Shown: in pieces, positions 46,200-57,320 of the stretch | Layout of the letters: each line of letters starts with the position of its first letter | How positions within the stretch are numbered: the stretch's first letter is position 1 | NCBI GenBank assembly: GCA_000467715.1 | Contig: AJFK01000036.1 | Coordinates: 1 to 64,000, forward strand | From: Hysterium pulicare CBS 123377 | Taxonomy: Eukaryota; Ascomycota; Dothideomycetes; Hysteriales; Hysteriaceae | Direction: 5' to 3' | DNA length: 64,000 bases | Notes under the pieces: generated by a model | Told to the model about the DNA's origin: nothing | The model's input: the letters and a program-made list of their open reading frames with translations, nothing else | The model's database searches: none | Program-made: the position numbers and the translations under genes

Positions 46200-47636
46200 G
46201 GCGCTCCGTGAAGACTAAGAAAGGACCGGAAGGGATTGATAAACAGCATGTATTTCACGCCATCTCTGCAGGATTGTGGCACCTTGGGATATCCTTGTTA
46301 CAGACGTCGGGCTTGCCATCCGCAGCGTCACTTGTGTTGGTTGGTCCGATTCCAACGAGATAGGAGACAGCAAATTGGTCAAGAGCGGGAGACCTGAGCC
46401 TCGTCGAAATTTCAGCATCGAAGCTCTTCGCGCTGCACAGCCCACGCGGGAGGAGCCATAATAAGCACTCGATTGTCTCGAATTTGACCTTTTCTGGAAG
46501 TCTGGGCCAAAAACCCTGGATTGCAGTGGTCTGGCGGCAGATCAGACTCCTCCCTACCTATGTACAAAGCCCTATGCGGGACGGCGTTCGAAGCTAATTT
46601 CTTTGCTTTTCCCGAACAGGAGGTTGTGCATTTTGGATGAAACAAGCTCTGAAGAGTGATTAGCCGAGACGGATTTTAGTAAAAGAGCAACGAGGCTGAG
46701 TACCTGGCCACCGCACGTAGACTCCCGTGCCATAAGTCTCACGATTAAACCATGATCAGATGTATTGCGGGCTCGACTTATTTTTAGCTGGTTGAGCCCT
46801 AAAGTCGTTATGAAGCCTCAAGCAGCGGGTATCCGAATGGAGTATCACGGAGTACGTTTTCCTTCGTCGTCTTCATGGCAACTGATGCGCGGAGCTGAGT
46901 GCCTTTTCTTGCCACTTGTCTCATTCGATCCCTTGAATGCGAATTCCACGATGTGGGTTCCATTTTGTGTCGTGATTTATTTCCTGTTCAAGGTGCGTGG
47001 TGGAGATGCTCGCTGTCAGAATTTCGGAGTGGGCGTCAGGGACGACGCATGCACCTCAAAGAATCGTTTCAGGTTGCGCTGCAAACCTCTGCTATTTCAC
47101 GCACGAGAACGAGAATGATTAAACGCAAAATCCAACTTGTTTGAGAAACAACAAGATGCGATGCGACAACCGTACATTTGAGCGATGTTGGTGAGGTTTG
47201 ACGCATCAAAGTCCTGGAAGGTGTCTTCGCGCGTCATGTGACCCTAAATATTTCATCCTTCCAAGGTTCAAATTTTCCCGTATGGAAACTGCCGATTACG
47301 GAAGCTGAGCCTGGGAATTGATAGGTATAGTGCCTACTGAATGTGGACGTTGCTGACTCTGCGAGATGCTGCTCCTGCTACGAGAAAATACTAAGGGATG
47401 CCATGAAGCAGCTGTTTGAATTGGAAAAGAAACATTACTTTCGACATTACTTTCGAAATTACTTCAAGAAAAGCCTATCTTTTATCAATATTTCTAGCAA
47501 CTACACGAAGCAAGCGCGATAGCGACGAGTTCGAAGAGGTTTGTTCAACCATATACAACCGCTATTCACGATGCTACCAGGTTAACTTGTGGAAAGCCCA
47601 GTGAAGTCCGTATATCGAACACGTTCGCTACTCAAG
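46200..47636. other. Intergenic region, 1.4 kb
   Basis: No protein motif recognised on either strand. Direct echoes of ACATTACTTTCG around 47425-47455. Probably promoter sequence for the flanking divergent genes. Confidence 0.4.
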
Positions 47637-48126
47637 ATGTCATCTTCCGCAGACGTACCAACGAATCAAGACGTCTCTCGCAACTTTGAACGCATCGGCT
47701 GGCTGGAATGGATGATCACCCGTGAGCCTTCTACCTTCCCCAGATACGAATATGCGGCCTGCACAAAGCTAACCGAAGGCAGAGAGAACAAAAGCCAACT
47801 ACCCCCACGTCACCATTATCGGAGTCTCGACCATCTGGTTTCACTCAGGGGGTCAGAGTCTATGCTTCGCGATAGTCCGAGGCCTAGGATATAATGGACA
47901 GCGAGACATCCTCTATGGAGGTCCGAAACTAGGCAGCCGCGAGGAGGCGCTGGTGTCTTTACTGGCGGCAATTGAGACCGAAGACATGCAATGGTTCCAG
48001 CGAGCTGCTCAACCCCAGATCCGAGCTTTTGTAGACAATATGGTGTTGGAAAGTATCGCGGAGACAAGAAGGGTTAATGACTCACACATGGAGAGAAACC
48101 ATAGATCCGAGACGGAAAGGGGTTAA
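47637..48126 (+). CDS. Small orphan protein, paralogue A of a local pair
   Basis: join(47637..47721, 47783..48126), 142 aa. Intron 61 nt (GTGAGC, branch GCTAAC, acceptor CAG), needed because the frame otherwise runs out of alignment. It contains 'ERIGWLEWMIT', then 'TIWFHSGGQSLCFAIVRGLG', a Gly-rich turn, and the helix 'GSREEALVSLLAAIE'. The gene 213 bp away on the other strand shares the first and last of these blocks. No known family recognised. The C-terminal helix echoes proteins at 59.7-61.2 kb. If the intron were retained, the product would stop soon after. Confidence 0.62.
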
Positions 48127-48339
48127 GGGATCAGCGAGGTTGGAGCCAAAGAGCGTTCGAAAAGCTTTTAATGATGCTGCGGCGTGAACCGACCAACTGA
48201 TTAGAGTAACTGCTTCTCAATGATCTCAGCGTACTAAAATACAATGGTAAATCTGCTTAGTGACCTCTTTATTAATCCAGGTCAGGCTGGAAAGGGCCCA
48301 CAGAGGAATCAGACATACGTAAATAACCTCCACCATCCC

Positions 48340-48759
48340 TCACTCCGCCAAGAAAGTCATAACCATATCTCTCAGCTCTTCTCCATCGTTTCCTTGCGCA
48401 TTTATCATCGGATTCGCCTCCTCCTCTTCCAAAGTCTCAAATATATTCACCAAAGCTTCTGCGCGAGTCCTCGTAACTTTGCTTCGGTGAAGGGTCTTTT
48501 GCTCGGTTTCTCCTTTCACCAGCCCCTGTACTACAGCAACAAAGAAGGGACCCCTATTGTCTGTGAACTTGAGTGTAGTGACTGCAGCTTTCTGAAGAAG
48601 GGTCTGTTGATTTCCACTCGTTCTAGGAGAATTGAGGTTTTGTGGGAAAGGAGTGCGTGGACGAGGCTTAGGGGTTATCATCCACTCCAGCCAGCCAATC
48701 TCTTTGAAGACGTCGTGGAACATTGGCACGTTCTTAATATTTGGGTGGAATGCCATCAT
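48340..48759 (-). CDS. Small orphan protein, paralogue B (inverted copy)
   Basis: Single exon, 139 aa. 'KEIGWLEWMIT' is near-identical to paralogue A; then a Pro/Arg/Gln-rich linker, 'TLKFTDNRGPFFVAVVQGL' matching A's strand region in pattern, and 'TRAEALVNIFETLEEEE' matching A's C-terminal helix. It lies tail to tail with A, so the pair is an inverted duplication that has diverged heavily. Two ATGs in tandem (48759, 48756) may start it. No signal peptide or known domain. Confidence 0.62.
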   Translation of the reverse strand: MMAFHPNIKNVPMFHDVFKEIGWLEWMITPKPRPRTPFPQNLNSPRTSGNQQTLLQKAAVTTLKFTDNRGPFFVAVVQGLVKGETEQKTLHRSKVTRTRAEALVNIFETLEEEEANPMINAQGNDGEELRDMVMTFLAE

Positions 48760-48931
48760 GTACTACTTATAATGGATTTGAGCTGTTAGGTCACGCAACC
48801 CCCGCATGGCTGAATTTACGTAGGTGTACATAAAGGGTAAGCGAGTGCTTAGTCACCTGCACATAAATGTTGAAGATTGGGTATCTCATTGGATATTTAG
48901 CAGTCGGACGCCAGAGAAGCTCATTAATGGC

Positions 48932-51175
48932 TTAGAGCCATGTCGCTCCCAAGAAGACGCTTATAAGCGCTGTAATTCCCCACCCAAGCATATTCCCAAC
49001 AGACTTCTCAGGTGCCACATTCGGAATAGCGGGCGTAGTAGTCGTAGTATTCGTGCTCTCCCCATTGAATCTCTCCAGCCTAAGCTCCTGTATGCCACCC
49101 TGTATTATATTCAACGGCGCTACAAAGGCCATTTGGCTCCAACTAAACAGCGTATTCTTCCCTCCGAATACAAACACCTCGAATCTCCCATTGAAGGTCC
49201 CATCAACCCATACCCTGCTCCCACCAATGACATCCGTAGTAATCGTGATGTTTGAAGATGCAGGGACGAAGACTGGAACATGGCTGGACGAAGTGAGGTT
49301 GGACCAGATACGTCCCGGTAAGCCAGGATCAAAGCCATCGCTTTGGGACACGGACCGAAGAGGGTAGGACCATCCATCGGAGGTGAAGATGAGACTGCCA
49401 TTCGAGGATAAGGAAAGTGTTGTGTCGGGGCCGGAGAGTATGAAGGGCCCGGTCGCCGATAGGGAGAGAGTGTAGTTCATTCCTTTGCTTCCGTAGCCCA
49501 GTGTCACGGTGTCGTTATCGGAGCCTTTGCGGGTCCAAGACAAGAGGGAACCAGAAGTACTCTCAGAATCACCAGGTAAACGCCTATCCAGATTTTGCGC
49601 AGGGGCTTTTGGGGCAAAGAACTCTACGGAAGGGAGAATGGTGTCGGAGCTAAGATTCTGTCCACGTGAGCCCGCCCATGCTCTGGAGGCCACGACTGGT
49701 AACCCGTTACGGATGGCATAGTACGCTTCGAGTTGCGTCGTAGCATCTGGACCATTATCGTTCCACGCAGCCATGATGGCTCCTTTATTCCCGCTGGCGC
49801 TATTGGGTAATTGTTCGGTTACATTGACAGGATTGAAGAGGGCCGGATGCCATTCCCAATCAGGCTTATTCGCGAAATTCAGCGTGCGCGTAACATTAAA
49901 GAATTGTGGATATGGAGCGGGAAGAATGGGCATGTGGTCATTCTTCAGTGACATGTACGCCCACCAGTCCTCGGAATTAACGAATTCGTATCCGTCGTTC
50001 TGGAGCTCAACGGGATCAGACTGTCCGTATTGCCAGTGTTGGATAATAACGTCCTTGGAAATTGTGAAATTCTGAGAAGGCTCGTATGTGCCCCAAATTC
50101 GAATCCGCTTTCCCGATGTTGAGTTGATGAAGTCAGACATTTCATTGACAAAGTTGATGTAGTCGTCCGCTAAAGTGGAGTCGTACTCATCAGCACCGAT
50201 ATGGACTTCTTTGGTCTGGAACCATGGGAGAAACTCAGTCCACAAGCTTTTCACTGTTGGAATGGAATCCGGATGCGTAAGATTCAGAAGGTCTTTCGGA
50301 CTTAGCGCAAGCTCCGGCTTCCACTTCGTGATTGACAAACAATGGCCCGGTGCTTCAATCTCTGGTATCACCGTGATACCCCTCTGGGCACAGTGCTTTT
50401 GGAAGTCTTCGAAGTCGGCCCGGGAAAGTGTCTCATTCTTTCTCTGGACGATGTTTTGCAAATCGGAATTCTCAGGGAATAATGAGAATTGAGAATAAAC
50501 CTCATACCATGTCTCATTATGTCCACGATTAAGCGGATAGTTATCACTCGCGTGGTAATGAAATTCGGACATTTTGAAGAATGAGGCATACGAGCATAGT
50601 TCCTTGAGGAAAGAAGGAGCATACCATTTCCTTCCAGCATCCAGCATGAAGCCCCTCGTGGCATATGCTGGTGCATCAACGATTCGACCAGGAAAGATAT
50701 ATGTGTTATTCGCGAGCATCAGTTGTTGCAGAATCGTTCGAGTGCCCCAGAATAAACCTCGCGCACCGGTTCCGCCTACAAAGATGCGTTGCTCTCGTAC
50801 CTCCACCTCGTAGCCCTCTTCTGTCGGTACACCATTTTCGTAGGTCAATTCACTCGCATTGCCACTAAACTCTCCAAGAAAGATTCCAGATGCATTTTGC
50901 GATAAGTTATCCACGGTTTGCAGGGTCCAATTTGCGCCAGTCAGCTGTTCAAGATCTTGTCGAAATGTATCTGCAAAATTGTATGCTGATGGTGGGATGA
51001 GACTCAAGCCTCTGATATCAGCCCGAGAAGCAAAGTTCTTGTCGATGTATATTGCCTTCGAGGTCGCGTTAATGGAAAATGCTCCTGCTGAAATGTTACG
51101 ATCTGTCCAAGCGACCGGTGGAAGAGGTTGCAATGCGAAGACCGCGGGGAAAAGGCTCAATAAGGCGAACCACAT
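48932..51175 (-). CDS. GH20 beta-hexosaminidase, GPI-anchored type
   Basis: Single exon, 747 aa. A signal peptide ('MWFALLSLFPAVFA'), a GH20b-like N-terminal domain, then the barrel: 'TRGFMLDAGRKWYAPSFL', 'SEFHYHASDNYPL', and the catalytic Asp-Glu pair in 'HIGADEY' (about residue 330), followed by 'AIMAAWNDNGPD'. There are about 20 N-glycosylation sequons. The C-terminus has a Ser/Thr/Pro-rich stretch and a hydrophobic end ('GWGITALISVFLGATWL') without charged residues after it, as for GPI attachment. Secreted cell-wall enzymes of this family cleave terminal N-acetylhexosamine; this subgroup's substrate is less certain. Confidence 0.9.
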   Translation of the reverse strand: MWFALLSLFPAVFALQPLPPVAWTDRNISAGAFSINATSKAIYIDKNFASRADIRGLSLIPPSAYNFADTFRQDLEQLTGANWTLQTVDNLSQNASGIFLGEFSGNASELTYENGVPTEEGYEVEVREQRIFVGGTGARGLFWGTRTILQQLMLANNTYIFPGRIVDAPAYATRGFMLDAGRKWYAPSFLKELCSYASFFKMSEFHYHASDNYPLNRGHNETWYEVYSQFSLFPENSDLQNIVQRKNETLSRADFEDFQKHCAQRGITVIPEIEAPGHCLSITKWKPELALSPKDLLNLTHPDSIPTVKSLWTEFLPWFQTKEVHIGADEYDSTLADDYINFVNEMSDFINSTSGKRIRIWGTYEPSQNFTISKDVIIQHWQYGQSDPVELQNDGYEFVNSEDWWAYMSLKNDHMPILPAPYPQFFNVTRTLNFANKPDWEWHPALFNPVNVTEQLPNSASGNKGAIMAAWNDNGPDATTQLEAYYAIRNGLPVVASRAWAGSRGQNLSSDTILPSVEFFAPKAPAQNLDRRLPGDSESTSGSLLSWTRKGSDNDTVTLGYGSKGMNYTLSLSATGPFILSGPDTTLSLSSNGSLIFTSDGWSYPLRSVSQSDGFDPGLPGRIWSNLTSSSHVPVFVPASSNITITTDVIGGSRVWVDGTFNGRFEVFVFGGKNTLFSWSQMAFVAPLNIIQGGIQELRLERFNGESTNTTTTTPAIPNVAPEKSVGNMLGWGITALISVFLGATWL

Positions 51176-52232
51176 CGCTCACACTTCGTTCAGAGGGAGG
51201 GGAGCAGCAATCGTAGCCTGTTACTCAAGGGTAGCATGGTGGTTTTATGCACAATCTGCGATGCGCAGGTACGAGGAGCAGAGAATCCGGGTTTCTGGGA
51301 TCAGCGTCAACAGACCAGGGAGGATTCTTATCAGCATCGTACTTCCCCGCTTGTTTTACCACTCCTGAATGTAACCATTAAAGGTGCCAAGATACTGTGT
51401 GTGAAGCTCACGAAGCTAGATCAAACGTCGGACGTAGTTTAAATGAGACAGCCTTGCGGTCGATTCGTAGTGGAGACGGTCAGTTACATCGTGCCGGCAG
51501 CGTTATCTTCTCACTGTCGTCCTCGGCCCATAAGACCGAATGCGGTTCTGGTAAACTCAAGGCTTATCCTTTGTTGATGACTTCAGCTGTACGTGGTGGC
51601 GTTAGGTATGCGCTTCTATATTGGCGTTCAAAAACCGTGGTTTGTGACGCTCCAGTTTCCAACCTTAGGTGGGTGATGTTTTTTGTTTACGGCTTATCCA
51701 CCTAAGGCTAGGTCTTGGTAGGTACACCTCAACCCTCCTTACTTTGAAAACACCCAACAACCCACAATAACATCCACGATCCGACAAGTTCCATGTTTTT
51801 TAGTTGTTGATACGATAGCTTAACTAACAGGGAGGAGCACTTAGTCACCAGACCACAAAAGGGATTTGCACACTTGAACTACATATTTCGGTTCACCAGA
51901 TGCGTCATTTCTTTAAAGGACGGTCATGGCGACTATCATGCAGCAGAATAAAGAAAGACTGAAAGAACTATAGTACATGCAAACCCATTTAGATTTCACC
52001 GATATCCCGAAACTCCTCGACAAACTTCGACTCATCTCCAACTTTAGGCGCATCCTGTATGCATGTTGGGCCTCGCAACCCCTGGATCTTGATCGGGGCC
52101 CTGCCCCTAGAGTGTCTAGAATGCGTTGAGATTAAGCTCCTCATTTTGAGAACGTTTAGACAGGCTTAGAGCAAGCTCTATCATCCACGATCGCTGTCAC
52201 ATGGTCCGCAAAGTCTTGTTGAAGTACCTGCG
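51176..52232. other. Intergenic region, 1.06 kb
   Basis: 5' flank of the GH20 gene and 3' flank of the RTA1-like gene. No motif recognised in short open frames of either strand. Confidence 0.4.
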
Positions 52233-53198
52233 CTACCTCATCGACGATTCATGTCCCACAAGCCCATGCCCATACTCACCACCGTCGCCTTTCTTGGGCT
52301 GCAATTTGTCCGGGAACCAAATGAAGAAAATCACCTGGACAGCAAACATGAGTCCAGCATCGAAGACGTACATTGGCCACTCAATTGATAGCAGATATGC
52401 ATTCGTCCCCATCACATACTCAATGACACGGAAGACCGATCTTACCATGATCAACGCACTGCAGGCGTAGAGCATCTTCAGTCCTTGTCTCCACGGGACA
52501 TCTAGCATCAGCTCGATATCCTTAGAGACATCTCTCCGCATCCTCCTGTGGAATACTAACGCAGCGGCGATGAAGATTCCAAACACGATCAACTGGATAA
52601 ACAAGCCAGCGGTGATGATACCTTCCCCCACTTTTTGAGTGTTCTCCTTGAACAGCAACCCGGCAGCGTTCCCCTGCACGGACAGCGCGAGGACATCGCC
52701 GGAGACGAATATCTTAGTCATCCTTGTGGGGCGGACGATGGAGAAGCGCTCGCCGTGCACGCTGCGAATAAGACGTCCGAGCACCATGTAGATGGAAGCA
52801 GCGTAGAAGATGGGCGCGAGGATGATGAAACTGCTTTGAACTGCGTAGGGCGCGAGCTGATTGGTGTGGTAGTGGGAAAATATGCGGGTGCCGTAGCCAA
52901 TTATTTCAACTAGGGAAAAGAAGGGCGGTCAGCAAGGGTAAATGCATGTTTCTAGGTAAATCAAATCCTTTCGCCGGATCGTTGGCTCAGGGCAGAGCGG
53001 AGAAATGTAGGAACTCAACGTACACAATCCACCAACAGCAAAGGCGATGCAGAACCAGGACCGCGTCTTAATCATTCGCCAGCAGTGAGCGCTGGTAATG
53101 CCTGTGAATAATAGAAGGAATATAACTGCGGCCGGAACTGAAGGAAGGTATTTCCAGATGTAGACGGTTGTTCCATCGAGAGGCTTGAGTTGGGCCAT
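52233..53198 (-). CDS. RTA1-like protein
   Basis: Complement of join(52233..52909, 53024..53198), 283 aa. A 114-nt intron (GTACGT..TAG) joins 'FAVGGL' to 'FEIIGYGTRIFS', the usual RTA1 phrase. Further landmarks: 'ILAPIFYAASIYMVLGRLI', 'SGDVLALSVQGNAAG', 'RSVFRVIEY' and 'EWPMYVFDAGLM'. Seven membrane segments fit the profile. Family members are associated with lipid translocation and tolerance to 7-aminocholesterol or phytosphingosine in yeast. A Zn2Cys6 gene lies 700 bp away, transcribed the same way. Confidence 0.92.
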
Positions 53199-53434
53199 AT
53201 TTGTCTTATGTATTGATGTGCCGGAGAAGATGGTCAAGCAGGACTTCGAGATCGATATAGACGATTTAGATTGATTTATCTATCGCTGAAAAGTAGATAA
53301 CTTGAATTTAAAGAAAGGCTGGTATCTAATTACCTGGCTTCAATTGAGAAAAATAGAGAATATATATGCAAGCGTGACTGCGCACTGCAGGACTGATGTT
53401 GGGAGCAGCATCAAACATCCATGCCGCTAGGATT

Positions 53435-53510
53435 TTAGTGTACATGTATCCGCAATCTTGGAAATTTTGGGCTTAGTGTACGTGTATCCGCCAGTTTTGG
53501 GCTTAGTGCT
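53435..53510. repeat. Imperfect direct repeats upstream of the RTA1-like gene
   Basis: The phrase TTAGTGTACATGTATCCGC (about 53435) recurs as TTAGTGTACGTGTATCCGC (about 53473), and a third, shorter echo (TTAGTG) starts near 53503. A related TTAGCGTACGCGTACAC lies near 53615. The unit is about 38 bp. They lie 240-420 bp before the RTA1-like start and could be binding sites or slippage products. Confidence 0.6.
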
Positions 53511-53911
53511 ACAACCTCGCTGATATCTTAATAAAACCCCTGCTAAGAGTCATCTTCAAGACTTGGGTAAGAGCCTTGAAATCAGGGGAAGAGTGTGTTT
53601 GCCATCTTGGGTTTAGCGTACGCGTACACTAACAAGGTAGGCCCTGCTGTGGATGTTTTTGAGATATAGCGTATCCGCGCAGCTTTATCAATGACCCACT
53701 TACAACAGGGTACAGTGATGCAATCTCTCTGGACGCCGCGGTCTTCTGCTTCATGCTCCGAGGAACTTATAAGGCAGCATGTCTTTGAAATTGGAAGAAC
53801 GATGGTGGTAATGACCTATTGTTACATGGATTTTAAAGTTCCAAGACTAAATTCTCAAACAAAGAAAGCCTTTGGAGCCGGAAACTGGCAGTGATATGCA
53901 AGCTCTGGTTT

Positions 53912-55148
53912 TCAAGCAGTCGAGTCCTCTCGAAGAGCTGCTTTTGGAAACTTCAACCATTCGTGCCAGTTGGAGTCCAGGCTTCCACAAATGGACTCAA
54001 TTAGGAACTGGCCACCCTCACCAATCAGCCACAAATCCCGGCCACGATGTAGTAGTACAGCATAATGGGCGAGGATGATAAGGGCTTCCGCTTGCCGTTG
54101 GCGCAGCAAATCTACGTAGTCCGGTGAAACGAGTATCGGCCATACGAGTACCAAATTCATTCGAATTTGGTTCCCTGAAGCTGCACGCTGCGCATCGAAT
54201 ACCTGCTGAAGATGCGATACTGCCTCCTGATATGCCTTTCGCAAGGATGGAGTTACTTCTACAGCAATTACCAGATCCCGGAGTGCATCACATTCCGATC
54301 CCCTCGCATCCGTCGGCTGCATGAAGTCTTGAGTCAATTTAAGACGAGGTTCCAGCTCTGTCTCGTGCAGCAGATGCCAGCATTGGTCGACGACGGCTAG
54401 CACACCACGGTAAACACTTAGACAATGTGTGAAGCCATCGATGAACCCTTCCAGACTGTCTCTTTGATAATGCAATGTGTCGCACAGTAGATGGACACCA
54501 ATCAAGGACGAGAATAGGAAAAGGTGAACACAATTGGCCGGATTCACTTCCAGGACCGGGTTGCTTTCGTTGAAGAGTGATAGAGCACGATTTTGTAAGC
54601 CTGTAGCATATTCGCGGTAAAATTTACGAGACTCCATAGTTCTGGTGCTTAGGTGAAAGGCTGACGATGCGAGGAGTTGATGCATCAGATATGGTGTCGA
54701 AAGAGCATATTTTATGTAGATGGTTGCTGGTATGATGTCGGGTTGTCCTGACTCCTCGAGAGATAGAAATTCTTTGCTGAGAAGATTGTTGAAAAGCTCG
54801 AGATGAGTCATGTTTATGCTGAAAAGGTCAAGTGGTTCCCGGTTGGCCATGGTATGTTCATGGCGCGGTGTTGGGATCGGTGTTGAAGCAGCGCTCGAGA
54901 CGGTGCTCGATGCTGCTACATGGCCATGGGGAAAAGCTGGCACGATGTAAGGCGAGCCTCTACCGAGAAATGAACACCGTATCTCTGCCGCGCCACAGTT
55001 GACGCACACTGGTTGACTTTCGTCGCACTTCAAGAGCTAATCAGTCTTAAGTTTCAAGGGTTGGTAGATTGAGCGGACGTACCCTCATGTGCCGCTTTTT
55101 GCATTCGAGGCACCCATTCCTGGACTTCTTGTGGGGCCGACGAGACAT
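53912..55148 (-). CDS. Zn2Cys6 transcription factor
   Basis: Complement of join(53912..55027, 55083..55148), 393 aa. The 55-nt intron (GTACGT..AAG) lies inside the binuclear cluster: 'NGCLECKKRHMR|CDESQ' then 'PVCVNCGAAEIRC'. Spliced, the Cys spacing is C-x2-C-x6-C-x6-C-x2-C-x6-C, as required. 'MSRRPHKKSRNG' gives the basic N-terminus. The remainder is a helical fungal regulator domain of the short, Upc2-like layout ('HLLASSAFHLSTR'-type wording). It probably binds paired CGG sites. Candidate regulator of the neighbouring RTA1-like gene. Confidence 0.9.
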
Positions 55149-55835
55149 AAGTTGGTACAGCACATATAGCTATCTACTAGAATTATTGCGCTCTTGAGGA
55201 TGACCTAAAGATAGAAATAAAAAGAGGCCAGTTGAGCGCCGCACATTTGCACGGCCCTTAGTATATTAGACAAAAGTGTCAATCTATCTCACCCAAATAT
55301 AGAACTGCAAGATATCTTTGAAATGTAGTAAGATGGGAGATGTAGAGAATCAGTGCATTCATTGAAGGAATTAAATGTGAGCGAGCGATCTCACTCCTTC
55401 TCCCACTAGAAAGCTTAGTAAGCTAATCGGCTGGTGTAACGCCACGAACTAAACCGAAAACGTAAGTAACTCAATTATGATATCAAATGCATACAAAGAT
55501 AGGCAAGTTACGCGACGAATTAATTCGAGTATTCTTCATATATAGATATTTAAACCCAGACTCTTCTATCTCTCTGAAGCTTGAAGGGATTCTGAATTGA
55601 AGAGCCCAGAATAGTCAGTCCCCTCCGCAATCGGACTAGCCTGACAGTGGCAGTCATCAACCGCCGAAGCCGACAAACTTCTCAAGACTATATTGCCTTG
55701 AAGAATCTCGATCCTAAAAGCATGGTCTTTGTCAAAGTCCGAATCCAACCTTCGCATGAACAAAGCTTGTGGTAAATCACGGGTACATCATCGTAACTGT
55801 GTATTAACGATTCTTGAACAGGAAGATATCTTTCC
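55149..55835. other. Intergenic region, 0.7 kb, AT-rich
   Basis: 5' flank of the Zn2Cys6 gene and 3' flank of the F-box gene. No element recognised. Confidence 0.4.
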
Positions 55836-57320
55836 TCACTCTGGGTCATACATCACAAACGTATATGGAAGCTTGGCTTGATCGAAAATGGCCTCCAGCT
55901 CCCTCGTGTTCCAATAGTCCGAAAGAAATGTTTCCTTCAGCACAATGTCTATGCCTTGCAGCAACGGCAGATGGTATTTCCACTGAGTCAGAAGTCCTTT
56001 GAGGAGCCGTATACATTCCTTAGAACTCCAGCGATACGTGTCTAAGATTGCCAGGTCGTCCGTAAAGCAAATCCATCGAAGCGACCGAGGAAAATGTTTC
56101 CAAACTTCCGAGTAGTTCACTGCGGGAGCATCAAAACCAGTGACGCTCGCAAATGGTAGCCTGATCGTCTCCAGATTCGGAAAGTCGTGCAGTGGACCGA
56201 TTGTACCAAACATTCCCCAATGAGTCGCAGAACCGGGGTCAATGGCTGTGTCAGCCCAAAAAGACACTCCCACTATAAGTCGTTTAAGAGTGTTCTTCAC
56301 CAGCTGAAGTGCGCGGTTAAGTTTTCCCAGGTCAACGTACATTTCTCCTTCCCCGGTATAAGGGTTAATGTTGTCGTACGGGCCGTCAATACAGCCTTCC
56401 ACGGTGAAGTGGAGATCTTGAAGATTCGGAGTCGCTGAAAAGAACTTTGACAACAGCATGTCATCCCAATGAGTAACGGTGAGGGCCAAAGCAGTCAATT
56501 TAGCTGCTGTAGGTTTTTGATCTCCTGGCCATGTGAATTTGCGTGAGGAGAACCGTTTGGGACTCTTTTCAGGGGCCATTTCTACTTCTAAGCTTTTGAT
56601 ACTAGGTAGATAGAACATCCAGGAGACGTCGAGGCAGGGTAATGAAATGCGTGTGAGATGAACATGTTCAAGGTTTGTAGATAAGGATAACTTTGACTGA
56701 CTCCAGTCTGGGCGCAGCAATTTGTCGGGAAAGAATCCACGAAACACAGGATTCGTAAGGTAGTCAGCGTCGAAGCGAAGTCTCCGGAGTTTGACAGATT
56801 GCGATACTTGTAGGATGAGCAGCAAAGAGAATGCAGAAACATCCCCCGCCTCTATCGCAGAGATCCACAAGACTTCTTGCTGTAATTTCGTGGTTTTAAC
56901 AAGGGCTTTTATCGCTTCGAGCTCTTGTGAGGCGAATTTGGAGTTCTCGTCTAGTTCCCATAACATTCGTAGCTTTTTCTCACGACTCCAAGGCGTCCAG
57001 CCTCCAAGGGACAGATTTTTAATCAAATCTCTAAGACCAGGTTCAATGACTAGGCTCCGCAGAAGGAGATGGACCGGTGGAATCCTGCCCCGTCCGCTAT
57101 AAGTTGATATGGGTGGTGTAGTAGAACTTGAATTGCTCCAAGAGGTGGCATTGGAAAAAGCATCCTTTTCCCAGTTCCAAGCTATGGTCTCGTATAATTC
57201 AGAGAGTGCCACCGATCGCAATTTTTGGCATGACCTTGAGAGCGATGACACATCTTGAGTATCGAGAAAGGAGATTACTTGTAGTGAAAGCTCATCGGAA
57301 AGAATGAGAAGGTTTGCCAT
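55836..57320 (-). CDS. F-box protein
   Basis: Single exon, 494 aa. The N-terminal F-box reads 'LSDELSLQVISFLDTQDVSS' then 'LSRSCQKLRSVALSELYETI'. The rest has Leu-rich strand/helix spacing ('LEHVHLTRISLPCLDVSWM', 'NLETIRLPF') that may be irregular LRR-like repeats. F-box proteins bring substrates to SCF ubiquitin ligases; the target is unknown. No intron or break seen. Confidence 0.85.
   Translation of the reverse strand: MANLLILSDELSLQVISFLDTQDVSSLSRSCQKLRSVALSELYETIAWNWEKDAFSNATSWSNSSSTTPPISTYSGRGRIPPVHLLLRSLVIEPGLRDLIKNLSLGGWTPWSREKKLRMLWELDENSKFASQELEAIKALVKTTKLQQEVLWISAIEAGDVSAFSLLLILQVSQSVKLRRLRFDADYLTNPVFRGFFPDKLLRPDWSQSKLSLSTNLEHVHLTRISLPCLDVSWMFYLPSIKSLEVEMAPEKSPKRFSSRKFTWPGDQKPTAAKLTALALTVTHWDDMLLSKFFSATPNLQDLHFTVEGCIDGPYDNINPYTGEGEMYVDLGKLNRALQLVKNTLKRLIVGVSFWADTAIDPGSATHWGMFGTIGPLHDFPNLETIRLPFASVTGFDAPAVNYSEVWKHFPRSLRWICFTDDLAILDTYRWSSKECIRLLKGLLTQWKYHLPLLQGIDIVLKETFLSDYWNTRELEAIFDQAKLPYTFVMYDPE

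Noticed and set aside
46412-47144. Frames of 60-117 codons in the 1.4-kb gap
   Set aside because: No motif, no consistent splice structure.
47722-47782. Reading straight through instead of splicing in paralogue A
   Set aside because: Possible by length comparison with B, but the unspliced frame stops before the REEAL helix; the GTGAGC..GCTAAC..CAG intron restores it.
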